From NCBI GenBank assembly GCA_038043185.1, contig JBBTCO010000028.1:28384-92383 (forward strand): a stretch of 64,000 nt of DNA, given 5' to 3'. The position numbers were made by a program, and so were the translations under genes. The DNA is from UBA5009 sp038043185 (GTDB taxonomy: Bacteria; Bdellovibrionota; Bdellovibrionia; Bdellovibrionales; Bdellovibrionaceae). Shown piece by piece: positions 1 to 8,290 of the stretch. A model generated the notes under the pieces. It was given only the letters and a program-made list of their open reading frames with translations. It was not told where the DNA came from and searched no databases. Each line of letters begins with the position of its first letter. Position 1 is the first letter of the stretch.

Positions 1-19
1 GATTCAATTTCCAAGTGCT

Positions 20-83
20 ATATTTTAGGTACTCACAAAGTTGTCAATATATAGATTGACAACTTTGTGAGTACCTAAAATAT
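20..83. terminator. Long perfect hairpin downstream of the DUF1501 operon
   Basis: Positions 20-48 and 55-83 are perfect reverse complements (29 bp) around a 6-nt loop. The structure lies about 40 bp beyond the stop codon of the minus-strand gene ending at 123, so it probably ends or protects that transcript. No clear U-run follows on the minus strand, so classic intrinsic termination is not certain. It could instead be a bidirectional terminator or a repeat unit. Confidence 0.6.
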
Positions 84-122
84 CTAATGCTATAAGAAAT
101 AATAGAATATAATCCGCTAATT

Positions 123-1364
123 TTATTTTATAAGTCCGCGGATAATAGCAATATTGGAATCTACGGCAGAAAATCCCTTGGGATTTCCAAAAATTTCCGA
201 GACCGTGCGAATGACATTTTCTGGAAAAATGAAACTTGCATTTTTAGGATTTTCAGCTGGTAAGCCAGTTGTTATATCAACGGCAGTTGCAATATGAAGT
301 GGGGTTCCGGTATTACTTTTCTTGGCTGTAATAACTCTGCTGGATCCAACTGTCTTTCCACCTTGGATGCCTTTTCCTGCTAACAACACTGAATTTGTAT
401 CGGTATTATGATCCTTGCCTTTAGCGCCATTCAAGAATGGGGTGCGACTAAATTCAGAAATAACCATAAATGTGGTGTAATCCATAAGGCTTCCATTATG
501 AAATGGAGTTTTTTCAAAGAGTGAAAAAATATCTGCAACTTTTTGCCACACTTGGGTTTGCAAATCAAAGTGCACCTTTTCGTGATCTGCATGGGTATCA
601 AGATTTCCCTCGAGGGCGATGTCAAGTAGGCCCTGTTGTGATGCGCCCGAAATAAATGCGGACAATAATGCTTGGATTTCCATACTGAGATTAGGATGAA
701 CTTTTTTTACCTCTGCTAAAGTTTTGATCAATTTCTCAGCCGTAATCTCGCCAGAAATTACATTTCGCAGCGCTAGAGCCAGTAGACTTGTTTTCTCTTT
801 ATTTGGGTCTAAAGGTTTTAGCATTTGGGAAAGGCGAGGTCCTTCGCCTTCATTGAAAATATCTTGAGGTGTTGTTAAAATCACATTTCGAGAACCTGTG
901 TAAATCGGTTCAGTGAAAAATACGCCATAAGGTCCAGCACCAAAAGAGGCCGCAAGTTCTACCGGCAGATACGCCGCAGAACCATCACCTTTTCCCGTGG
1001 CCATGTATTGGATCAGAGAATCATGGCCCGCATCACGTCTCATCATAAGCCCATTAAGAACGGCGCATTTTTTTGCAAATGGCACTAAAGGTTTTGCCGT
1101 TGGTCCCAACTTTAAATCAGCAATACTAATAATGTCTTCGGGTCGATACTCTAAAAATAGATCACTTTCTGTTGCATCAGGTGACCTAACTTGTGGATCC
1201 AGTCCAAGAGTCGCATCCATACCGCCGGAAGTTCTTAACATCAAAAAAAGATGGGGATCTGAAGATAAGTTTGGAACAGAGAAAGCGCTTCTACCAGAGA
1301 GTAAAAGTCCTGACATCGAGGCCGCCGACATTTTTAAAAAATTTCGTCGCTTTAATTCCAACAC
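123..1364 (-). CDS. DUF1501-family Tat-exported protein
   Basis: A 413-residue protein with a GTG start, preceded by AGGAG at 7 nt. The N-terminus carries a twin-arginine motif (KRRNFLK) followed by a hydrophobic stretch, so export of the folded protein by Tat is expected. Family-type motifs include GGMDATLGLDP near residue 48 and, near the C-terminus, FSRTP followed by KDHNTDTN and AGKGIQGG, matching the DUF1501 pattern of sulfatase-like fold proteins. DUF1501 genes usually sit beside haem-binding DUF1588/1800-type genes, as here: the upstream gene stops 8 bp before this start. The biochemical role of the family is not established. The family call is fairly sure; the function is unknown. Confidence 0.8.
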   Translation of the reverse strand: MLELKRRNFLKMSAASMSGLLLSGRSAFSVPNLSSDPHLFLMLRTSGGMDATLGLDPQVRSPDATESDLFLEYRPEDIISIADLKLGPTAKPLVPFAKKCAVLNGLMMRRDAGHDSLIQYMATGKGDGSAAYLPVELAASFGAGPYGVFFTEPIYTGSRNVILTTPQDIFNEGEGPRLSQMLKPLDPNKEKTSLLALALRNVISGEITAEKLIKTLAEVKKVHPNLSMEIQALLSAFISGASQQGLLDIALEGNLDTHADHEKVHFDLQTQVWQKVADIFSLFEKTPFHNGSLMDYTTFMVISEFSRTPFLNGAKGKDHNTDTNSVLLAGKGIQGGKTVGSSRVITAKKSNTGTPLHIATAVDITTGLPAENPKNASFIFPENVIRTVSEIFGNPKGFSAVDSNIAIIRGLIK

Positions 1365-1372
1365 CTAATCTC

Positions 1373-3571
1373 CTAGTAAGTTAAAAACTCATCATTTAAG
1401 GCAGCCGCTAAAATAATTAGCTGTAAGGCCTCAGTTGTCATTTTGTCTCCCGAGTCCTTTGTCATCATAAGTGCTTTTTCGACCAATTCAGACTCATCGG
1501 TGGCCGTGTCACGGCCAATAAAGTCCTGAACAAGGTGTAAAGCAATGGCACTTTGAATCTCAGGCGAAACTTTCTTCCAGGCAAATTTATCGGCATTTTT
1601 TATCAAGTCTTCTTGGGGAGTGCCTGCGATACTTTCTAATACTTTTTTCCCGAGGTATTTTTCAAAACTTTTGTTATCAGCTTTTATCTTCACAAATTCA
1701 GACTTCGAAATTTCCAATAAACATTTCGACAACCACTTGATAAATGCGAGCGATGGCCCTTGCAATGTGGGCTCTTGTGTTTCGGCATTAAAGAAACCCA
1801 GTACTTTTGGATCCATATTCGATACGCAGAACTCTCCATTCCAGCCATTAGGAAATTTTTGTTCAATTGTTCTTAATAAATCCATTGCAGAAAGGTAACG
1901 AAGACCCGCATAACCAAAAATTCCAGTTTTAGTATTGGATGAAGTAGGGGGTTTAGGTAAGCGCTGAACAGCACCGTCTTCAATTGTTTTCAAGCCATTA
2001 TCATCTCGGGCGCCATCATTAATCCAATTGCGAAAGTCCTGCATTTCTTCTTTTTTAAGAACCCATCCTGAATTGGCGGGGGGCATAGCGGCTTGCGCGC
2101 CACTGCCAGCTAAATCAAGTGCAACTATAATTCGCTCAATCCAAGTTTTATGAGCTTGTTTAGTTCTGCCGAAGGGCAAGTTTTCGAAGTTGGGTAGGGA
2201 GTTGCTCGCGCCTGAATGGCAACTTGCACATTGCTTCATGATTGGCCTGATTTGCGCAAATGTTACGTCACGAGAAAAAGTTCCTGATACATCTTGCAGA
2301 AACTCTTTTTGCTGAACCAGATAGGTCACAAAATCCGAGGGCTTTCTTTTGACCCTCTCAAATTCCAGCCGAAGATCTTCAAGACGTGAGTAACTTAGAG
2401 GAATGTCTTTGCCAATAAACCAATTCCAAAAATGTCGAACTTGGCATTGGGCATACTCTTGTTGTTGCGTAACTGTATCTACAAGTTCGCCAAGCCCGCT
2501 CACTGGAACATGCACCATTTTATTATCATTAGTTGGATAAGTCAGTGCTCCTGGTGCGGCTTCTGACGAAAGCACATTCCCACTTGTGCGAAAGGTCTGG
2601 CCCATAGGATCAAGTTTCTGATGACAGCTCATACAAGTTTGTTCAGTACCATGCTTCATTTCAGCACTTCTAATTATAGGACTGGGATTTTGCTCTGTTC
2701 GGGGAAAGGCTTTTGCTAGAAGATCAGAAATATCTTCGTTGTCTTGAATTATGGGTTTCATATTATCACAAAGCAAGATGCGAAATAAAGCAGCTGCGCG
2801 TTTGCGATTTTTATTAAGAAGAGTGGTATTGTAGCGAGACATAAAGCGACTTGTGGTAAAAGCTCCAGCGACCCGAATGTCTTTTTCCACGAAATTGACA
2901 GGCATTAGGCTACGTTCTATTGGAATCGGGCTGCCTTGAAACTCATCCTTATCACGAATGCGAAGGAGTCCATCGCTCGAGGGTGGCAAATCCGTCTTAA
3001 TTGCGTTTAAAAAACCTAGGTCACTCGGGCGATTATAAAGTGTGAGTGAAGGATAGAGAATTTGATATTCTCTGGCTGTAAATAAGGTGTTCCAATCCGT
3101 ATTTTCATGAATGACTTTACGAAACAATAAATCCATCGAGTTTATGTCAAAAGTAATGTCCTTAATCTTTGATGGAATCTCATGAAAATATTTTTCTGCT
3201 GGCAAAGTATTTAGTCTTACTCCAAAAAGATCCTCTAGCCGCTCAATCATTTTTCCTAAATGTTGTGGACTTTTTAAATATCTTTCCAGCGTGTCATTAA
3301 AAAACTTATTTCCGAGCCCTTGAGAGATAGAGCTTTCTAAATTATCGTACTCTTCGCTGGACGGCGATAGGCCACGAATATGAAGGCTCAGTTTGCGAAG
3401 TCTTGCGTGGGCACCTAAAAGATTCGCTGTCTTTCCTTGCTCCCATTTAGGAGCTTCTCCCTCCCTGTTGGGACTTCCGCTATTGCTATCAACAAAGCTG
3501 CAACCGACTTGGAGAAATAAAAGGATAACAAAACAATGAGAGACGAGTCGTAAAGATTTATTCCACTTCAT
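1373..3571 (-). CDS. DUF1588-like secreted protein with two CXXCH haem motifs
   Basis: A 732-residue exported protein. A hydrophobic signal segment (about residues 8-23) ends in a possible lipobox cysteine (QVGC), so it may be a lipoprotein. CMSCH at 313-317, followed by QKLDPMG, is the DUF1588-type cytochrome motif seen in planctomycete-like proteins. CASCH at 448-452 is a second c-type haem site in a segment (QIRPIMKQ) resembling a cytochrome c domain. It overlaps the upstream gene by 14 bp and is followed 8 bp later by the DUF1501 gene, giving a three-gene operon. A role in periplasmic electron transfer is inferred only; the substrate is unknown. Confidence 0.72.
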   Translation of the reverse strand: MKWNKSLRLVSHCFVILLFLQVGCSFVDSNSGSPNREGEAPKWEQGKTANLLGAHARLRKLSLHIRGLSPSSEEYDNLESSISQGLGNKFFNDTLERYLKSPQHLGKMIERLEDLFGVRLNTLPAEKYFHEIPSKIKDITFDINSMDLLFRKVIHENTDWNTLFTAREYQILYPSLTLYNRPSDLGFLNAIKTDLPPSSDGLLRIRDKDEFQGSPIPIERSLMPVNFVEKDIRVAGAFTTSRFMSRYNTTLLNKNRKRAAALFRILLCDNMKPIIQDNEDISDLLAKAFPRTEQNPSPIIRSAEMKHGTEQTCMSCHQKLDPMGQTFRTSGNVLSSEAAPGALTYPTNDNKMVHVPVSGLGELVDTVTQQQEYAQCQVRHFWNWFIGKDIPLSYSRLEDLRLEFERVKRKPSDFVTYLVQQKEFLQDVSGTFSRDVTFAQIRPIMKQCASCHSGASNSLPNFENLPFGRTKQAHKTWIERIIVALDLAGSGAQAAMPPANSGWVLKKEEMQDFRNWINDGARDDNGLKTIEDGAVQRLPKPPTSSNTKTGIFGYAGLRYLSAMDLLRTIEQKFPNGWNGEFCVSNMDPKVLGFFNAETQEPTLQGPSLAFIKWLSKCLLEISKSEFVKIKADNKSFEKYLGKKVLESIAGTPQEDLIKNADKFAWKKVSPEIQSAIALHLVQDFIGRDTATDESELVEKALMMTKDSGDKMTTEALQLIILAAALNDEFLTY

Positions 3572-4454
3572 AGGTTTCTTGATTTTCTAAAATGTTTTTA
3601 AGCTGGGGAACAAAAAGAGGGGAGGCTTCGTCTGATCCAAAAATATAAGGATCAAATACATCAGGGAGTTTTTCAAAATATTTTGCTGCTACTACATTAA
3701 AGTTGGTTTGATCTGGTTTTAGGCCAATTTCACATAAATTCTGAGATTTATCCTTTAAAGTCCAATTGATTACGTCAGCTGAGGTTAGAGTAATCATGTT
3801 GGCGTAGGAAACATATCCACCGCGTACTTGCAGCCGCAAACTGTTATTAATGGGTTCTAACTCGACGTCAAAGGCACCACCAATAGAGCGATTTTCCATT
3901 CTATTGGTTTCGGGATTTACACCCATTGCCTCGTTTTCCCAACGGCTGATTCGAATTGGAGTGCCAGAGAAAGGGTCTTGCGAGAAAAACTTGTAGTCAT
4001 CACAATGCAATTCATCATGGGGAATATCGCGCGAAAGGATTGGTGAGCGTATATGATCTATAGGTGTCATAAATAGGCTGATCGGTATAAAATCATATAC
4101 GTCGGGAGATGTTTTAGATTTTAGTCTTAAAAGTTGACCAATTTTAGTGGGATTCGAGTGCTTTGCCCACTTCATCCGAAGTTCGTAGGCTTGAAAGCTG
4201 GTTTGTAAGTAACAATTGCTGGTCGTAATTTCAGTGCAGCTATTTTCATGAATAACAAAAGGAACTTTGGCAGTAACCGGGGGAGTTCTTCTTTTGACAC
4301 TTATGGCTTCGCGGCCATCCTTCCACACCAAGCGCAGTGGCGCGTTATTTTCAGCGACAATAGTAGGAATTTCAGATGGAGAGAAAAAGACATTTAATTC
4401 AGCTAAAAGTGGAAGAGGAAAAGAGGTGAAAAAAATAGCGATAATCCATTTCAC
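3558..4454 (-). CDS. Secreted protein of unknown function, first gene of the cytochrome/DUF1501 operon
   Basis: A 298-residue protein with a signal peptide (MKWIIAIFFTSFPLPLLA). The mature part contains several cysteines (ENSCTEITTSNCYLQ, ELHCDDYKF, NLCEIGL) that could form disulfides. No recognised domain. The 3' end overlaps the haem protein gene by 14 bp, which implies translational coupling. The DsbA-like lipoprotein gene lies about 40 bp upstream on the same strand and could help fold it. Function unknown. Confidence 0.65.
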   Translation of the reverse strand: MKWIIAIFFTSFPLPLLAELNVFFSPSEIPTIVAENNAPLRLVWKDGREAISVKRRTPPVTAKVPFVIHENSCTEITTSNCYLQTSFQAYELRMKWAKHSNPTKIGQLLRLKSKTSPDVYDFIPISLFMTPIDHIRSPILSRDIPHDELHCDDYKFFSQDPFSGTPIRISRWENEAMGVNPETNRMENRSIGGAFDVELEPINNSLRLQVRGGYVSYANMITLTSADVINWTLKDKSQNLCEIGLKPDQTNFNVVAAKYFEKLPDVFDPYIFGSDEASPLFVPQLKNILENQETYEVE

Positions 4455-4493
4455 CTCAGACCCCCTCAGCTCTATTTACAAGAACACAAATAA

Positions 4494-5285
4494 TTATTTC
4501 ATTGTGCTCAAGTGACGATCGATAACTTTTTTGAACTCAGGAGCTGGGTAAGCACCACGAAGGCTTACGCCGTTGATCAAAAATCCAGGAGTGCCACTAA
4601 AGCCAAATTTTTGGGCTTCAGCCATGTCCGCGTTGATTCGTGTCATTAAAGTTTCGTCTTTCAAATCTTTTTCAATTTTTTTCATGTCAGCGCCGACTTT
4701 TTTAGCGACGTCTTTTAGATAAGCTTCACCTTTAGAGGTAAATTCTTTTTGGTTTTCAAAAAGCATATCATGAAATTTAATTGCTTTATCCTGATCTTGC
4801 CGAGCGACAGCCTCAAAATATTTTGCAGCTGGCATGGCATTAGGATGGAAGTCCAATGGCAAATGTTTAAATACGACACGAACTTTATCTTTATATTCGT
4901 TCATAACTTCTTTCACGGTTTTATATCCGCGAGTGCAATAGGGGCATTCGAAGTCAGAATATTCAACAATAGTGATGGGTGCCGATTTATTCCCAAAAAT
5001 GGTTCTTGTTTCATCAATTTCCGGTTTTACAGGATTAGTAAACTCTTCATCTCGTTTTTTTACTTCGTCCTCAGCTTGTTTTCCTTGGGCTCTTTTTTGC
5101 GCGTCCTGAGCCGCTTTATTTGCAACTTCGAAAAATTTTTCTGGATCTTTTTCGATAGCGGCAAAAACGATAGAAGGATCTTTTTCAATGATCTGCTTCA
5201 ATTGGCTTGCCGTAGGAGCACAATTGACCAGAGTTAAAGAAATGAAAGTTAAAAGTACGGCTTCAAAAATATTGAGCTTTTTCAA
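4494..5285 (-). CDS. DsbA-like thioredoxin-fold lipoprotein
   Basis: A 263-residue protein. A signal sequence ends in lipobox LVNC (Cys22), so it is probably membrane-anchored on the periplasmic side. A charged linker (about 60-95) precedes a DsbA/DSBA-thioredoxin domain with active site CPYC at 114-117 in EYSDFECPYC, and a cis-proline loop FSGTPGFLING near the C-terminus. This is the layout of single-domain thiol oxidoreductases (DsbA/BdbD type) that oxidise or isomerise disulfides. A GGAGGAT ribosome site lies upstream of the ATG. Oxidase versus reductase activity cannot be decided from sequence. Confidence 0.85.
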   Translation of the reverse strand: MKKLNIFEAVLLTFISLTLVNCAPTASQLKQIIEKDPSIVFAAIEKDPEKFFEVANKAAQDAQKRAQGKQAEDEVKKRDEEFTNPVKPEIDETRTIFGNKSAPITIVEYSDFECPYCTRGYKTVKEVMNEYKDKVRVVFKHLPLDFHPNAMPAAKYFEAVARQDQDKAIKFHDMLFENQKEFTSKGEAYLKDVAKKVGADMKKIEKDLKDETLMTRINADMAEAQKFGFSGTPGFLINGVSLRGAYPAPEFKKVIDRHLSTMK

Positions 5286-5441
5286 GATGATCCTCCAAAA
5301 CTGATCATTAGTGTTGTTAATTTAAAACTTTTTCATTTTTGTCATATTTTATCCTTAGGGGAAGCGAATTCGCCAAATTAAATGCCGCGTCGTTTGACGC
5401 AGTTCATGGCCAAGCCGTCAGTTGTTGTTTATTGTTATGAA

Positions 5442-6116
5442 ATGAAAAATAAATTTTTTACTCCAATTGTCTTCGTGTTTACCCTTTGGTCGGCCACTTC
5501 CTTAGCTGGGCTTTTAATGACCTATCACCAATTAGCAATGAAAGATCTCGATCAAATGAACGAGTTAGTGAACTCGAAATTGAAAGAGGCAAAAAAATCG
5601 AGTACGGGAAAAATAATTCCACTCAGAGAAGGTCTACAAGCTGTGTTTTCGCGTCCCAACGACGATGGCATGATTGGAAAGGTCTATTCGCCACTTAGAA
5701 ATGAGTTAGAGCGACACAATACTTTAGAAAAAGTATACAAAGATCTCATCGACGAAGCTATTCATGCGTTAACTCATGTGCAAAATTTCAAACCTGATGT
5801 GCAAACGACCTACGCTATTTTTTTAGAGAATTTGATCGCTGAATTTAAACCCATGCTCAAAGATGAAACTAGTTTTGAAAAAAAAATGATTGAAAAGATC
5901 GCCAATTCATCGATTGAACTGAGTAATGAGTCTTTAAAAGAACGGAAGCGTCGATTGATGAAAGAAGGAAAATCTCCTTCTGTTTTAGCGAATTTGATAC
6001 TTAAGGCTGCAAAAGAGGAACAAAAGCCAGCCGTGGATAAGAAGCCAGCAGAACCTGTCATTGATAAATCAGTTGTTCCTGGCCAAGAGTTCGAGTCCGA
6101 AGTGAAATCAAAATGA
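5442..6116 (+). CDS. Secreted alpha-helical protein of unknown function
   Basis: The ATG at 5442 is preferred because it places a clean signal peptide (KFFTPIVFVFTLWSATSLAG) at the N-terminus. An in-frame ATG at 5382 would add 20 residues. The mature protein is about 200 residues, charged, rich in Glu/Lys and predicted helical, with a proline-rich tail. No family recognised. The stop overlaps the DoxX gene start by 4 bp (ATGA), so the two are coupled. Start uncertain. Confidence 0.6.
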   Translation: MKNKFFTPIVFVFTLWSATSLAGLLMTYHQLAMKDLDQMNELVNSKLKEAKKSSTGKIIPLREGLQAVFSRPNDDGMIGKVYSPLRNELERHNTLEKVYKDLIDEAIHALTHVQNFKPDVQTTYAIFLENLIAEFKPMLKDETSFEKKMIEKIANSSIELSNESLKERKRRLMKEGKSPSVLANLILKAAKEEQKPAVDKKPAEPVIDKSVVPGQEFESEVKSK

Positions 6117-6553
6117 ATTTGCACGATTTATTTTTATACACGAATCAACAAATGATTGATGTGGCTATTTTGATCGCCCGAATATTTATTGGTGTTTGTT
6201 TTGTTGTTCATGGACTTGGAAAACTTGGAATCGTGGGCTCGGGCAATATGGCGGGATTTGTTGGTTGGCTAAAAAGTTTAGGTCTGCCTTTTCCTGAACT
6301 GCAAGCTCGTGCAGCCATGTGTGCTGAACTCGGGGGCGGTTTGCTTATTACCCTCGGACTTTTTACTCGAGTGGGCTGTCTGCTGTGTTTGTCGACAATG
6401 ATTATCGCTTCAGCCATTGGTCACAAAGGTGGGGGCTATTTAATCACCAATAATCCCCCAGGGAATGAGTACAGCTTGAATCTCGCCGCCCTCATGATTG
6501 TTTTTATCCTTTTAGGACCTGGGGCTTATTCTTTAGACGCTTTTCTTTTTTAG
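6113..6553 (+). CDS. DoxX family membrane protein
   Basis: A 146-residue protein with four predicted membrane helices. The motif RIFIGVCFVVHGLGKL followed by a Gly-rich loop and GLPFPELQARAAMCAELGGG is typical of DoxX/DoxD-like integral membrane proteins. Some members associate with thiosulfate oxidation or oxidative-stress complexes, but most have no assigned role. ATGA overlap with the preceding secreted protein. Confidence 0.85.
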   Translation: MNLHDLFLYTNQQMIDVAILIARIFIGVCFVVHGLGKLGIVGSGNMAGFVGWLKSLGLPFPELQARAAMCAELGGGLLITLGLFTRVGCLLCLSTMIIASAIGHKGGGYLITNNPPGNEYSLNLAALMIVFILLGPGAYSLDAFLF

Positions 6554-6693
6554 TTTATTAAATTCTTCTGCCTTCAAAAAATTAAAAAGGAAAACGTCTA
6601 AATGGGGTAGGGGATAAAATTAAGTTTAGATAGTCCAAAGTTGCTTTTTTTTCTGCTTCAGGTAAAGAAAGGTAACTCTTCAATAGGAATTAT

Positions 6694-7149
6694 ATGCGTA
6701 TTTTTATATTTTATTATTTTTTGGTGATCTCAGCTTCAGCGTTGGCTCACGAAGGGCTTGAAAATCCTGGCAACTATAATCAGAAATTTTTTACTCTGCT
6801 CTCAAAATCCGGTCTTAAGATGCAAAAACCATTCGGAAGAGCTGAGATTTACGAGGCGTATGATGTATTCTGCTTAATGACTCCGCAAGAAGATGGGACT
6901 CTGCCTGTGTCCTGCGAGCTCTATGATAGACCAAAAGCCCTTGATGCCGCTAAGTTGACTAGAATCAGTGGTGACCTTGCTGTTGAGTTACTTGAGCTGA
7001 TGAGATTACTGCCCGTGAATCAAGGCACTTCTGGTGCCGAGTCAGAAATCATTCGTTGTGGACGATACGACTATGGTAACAACGCGATCAAGATCGACTG
7101 CCGACTCTCCGTGAAGCTGGAAGAAGATCGCAAAACCAAACTCCAGTGA
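6694..7149 (+). CDS. Small secreted protein of unknown function
   Basis: A 151-residue protein with signal peptide RIFIFYYFLVISASALA and four cysteines in the mature part (VFCLMT, VSCELY, IRCGRY, IDCRLS), suggesting two disulfides. AGGA lies upstream of the ATG. No family recognised. It stands alone between the DoxX gene and a large palindromic element. Confidence 0.6.
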   Translation: MRIFIFYYFLVISASALAHEGLENPGNYNQKFFTLLSKSGLKMQKPFGRAEIYEAYDVFCLMTPQEDGTLPVSCELYDRPKALDAAKLTRISGDLAVELLELMRLLPVNQGTSGAESEIIRCGRYDYGNNAIKIDCRLSVKLEEDRKTKLQ

Positions 7150-7221
7150 GTAGCCGAAGAAATATTATTGCCAGAATCCTTTGAGGGATCCATTGGCGCA
7201 TAGAACATGCTTTACACACTA

Positions 7222-7428
7222 AAAACTTTGGTGATTCAGGGCTAAGTTTGATTCTATTTTCCTTTTTGGGAGCTTCTCACTCAAAAAAATAAGTTCGGCT
7301 TGGCCTTCGCGTTTGCCTTCCCCTGCAAACGCGAAGGACAAACGTCATGTTTGAAATTTTTTTGAGTGAGAAGCTCCCAAAAAGCGTGAATAAACTCATC
7401 AACCAAAGTCCTGAACCACCAAAGTTTT
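7222..7428. repeat. Three-level nested palindromic element
   Basis: This gene-free stretch is built of concentric inverted repeats. The outer arms 7222-7240 and 7410-7428 pair over 19 bp with one mismatch. The middle arms 7262-7290 and 7356-7384 are perfect over 29 bp. The innermost hairpin 7304-7316/7325-7337 is perfect over 13 bp with an 8-nt loop. The right side enters the leader of the gene starting at 7506. The architecture parallels the elements at 62.7 and 63.5 kb, but the sequence differs. Confidence 0.8.
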
Positions 7429-7505
7429 CTCATTTTGACTCAAGTTCCCCCGCGATCCATCCGAGGAGTTGCTCAGGAATTCGAAATGGACTTCGGAGGA
7501 AAAAG

Positions 7506-7784
7506 ATGTTTTTACAAGGTGATTTACAAGCAATGTTTGATGCGCTCTATGTTGTTGGAGCAATTGATCCTGTATTAAAAATGGATTGGGAAAAAGTCAC
7601 AAAAGAAATGGCCGAGCAAACCCAATTGGTGAACAAGGCATTTCAAGATTTGAATAAATGCTCTGGGGACCGCGGTCAATTAATTCAAAAACTTTCGTTG
7701 ATGGATACAAAAATTGTTAATTATGTTGCGCTGGAGGTAGCTCGTGAATTCTGTGAATTCCAAGATCGCCGCTCGTTGCAATAA
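7506..7784 (+). CDS. Small protein of unknown function upstream of the cupredoxin gene
   Basis: A 92-residue protein. The ATG at 7506 has GGAGGA at 5 nt spacing; a longer frame from 7347 would run through the palindromic repeat and is rejected. Predicted helical, with two cysteines and no signal peptide. The 3' end overlaps the cupredoxin-like gene by 41 bp, so the genes are transcribed together. No family recognised. Confidence 0.55.
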   Translation: MFLQGDLQAMFDALYVVGAIDPVLKMDWEKVTKEMAEQTQLVNKAFQDLNKCSGDRGQLIQKLSLMDTKIVNYVALEVAREFCEFQDRRSLQ

Positions 7785-8271
7785 ATTTAAAAAACTTATT
7801 TTGCCTCTTTCGGCAACTATTTTTATTCTTCAGGTGTCTGGTGCCAAAGCATGGGAAGTTGATTTTTCCCGACGCCAACTTGATTTTCAAAAAGTGGAAG
7901 ACCACGATCGTTTGCCGGCTTCGGTGACGACAAAAGAAAGTCCAGGTTTATTATCGCAAGTTTTTGATAACACAGAACCTTCGCAAGATATCGTGATTAC
8001 GAATACAGAAAATGGTTTCGTGCCTAAAACTCTTCGTTTGCGAAAAGGTGGCAATTACAAAATTTTTATTGTGAATATCAATCCGAAAGAAAAAAATGTC
8101 AGTTTTGTCATGGATGCTTTTTCTGAAAGTCATAATACCGTTTTTGCGAACATGCGGAGTTTTACAATTTCACCTAAGCAGTCTGGAACTTTTTCTTATC
8201 TCTGCCCCGAAACTGCAGAACAAGGAAAACTGATTATTTATTCTGATGAAAGAAAGCCCGCCGGAGAATAG
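7744..8271 (+). CDS. Secreted cupredoxin-like protein
   Basis: A 175-residue protein with a GTG start and GGAGG upstream. An N-terminal membrane/signal segment (KKLILPLSATIFILQVSGAKA) precedes a C-terminal beta domain of cupredoxin type: NGFVPKTLRLRKGGNYKIFI, then a histidine (ESHNTVF), then FSYLCPETAEQGKLIIY. In copper-binding relatives the last loop reads Cys-Pro-x-H-x-x-M. Here the Cys is kept but the His and Met positions are Glu and Gly, so type 1 copper binding may be lost. It lies directly before the CpaF-like ATPase gene (20 bp). Confidence 0.65.
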   Translation: MNSVNSKIAARCNKFKKLILPLSATIFILQVSGAKAWEVDFSRRQLDFQKVEDHDRLPASVTTKESPGLLSQVFDNTEPSQDIVITNTENGFVPKTLRLRKGGNYKIFIVNINPKEKNVSFVMDAFSESHNTVFANMRSFTISPKQSGTFSYLCPETAEQGKLIIYSDERKPAGE

Positions 8272-8290
8272 ATTTTCTTGAAAGGTTGTC

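Noticed and set aside
7347..7505. N-terminal extension of the gene at 7506
   Set aside because: These codons read through the palindromic arm and the GGAGGA site belongs to the ATG at 7506.
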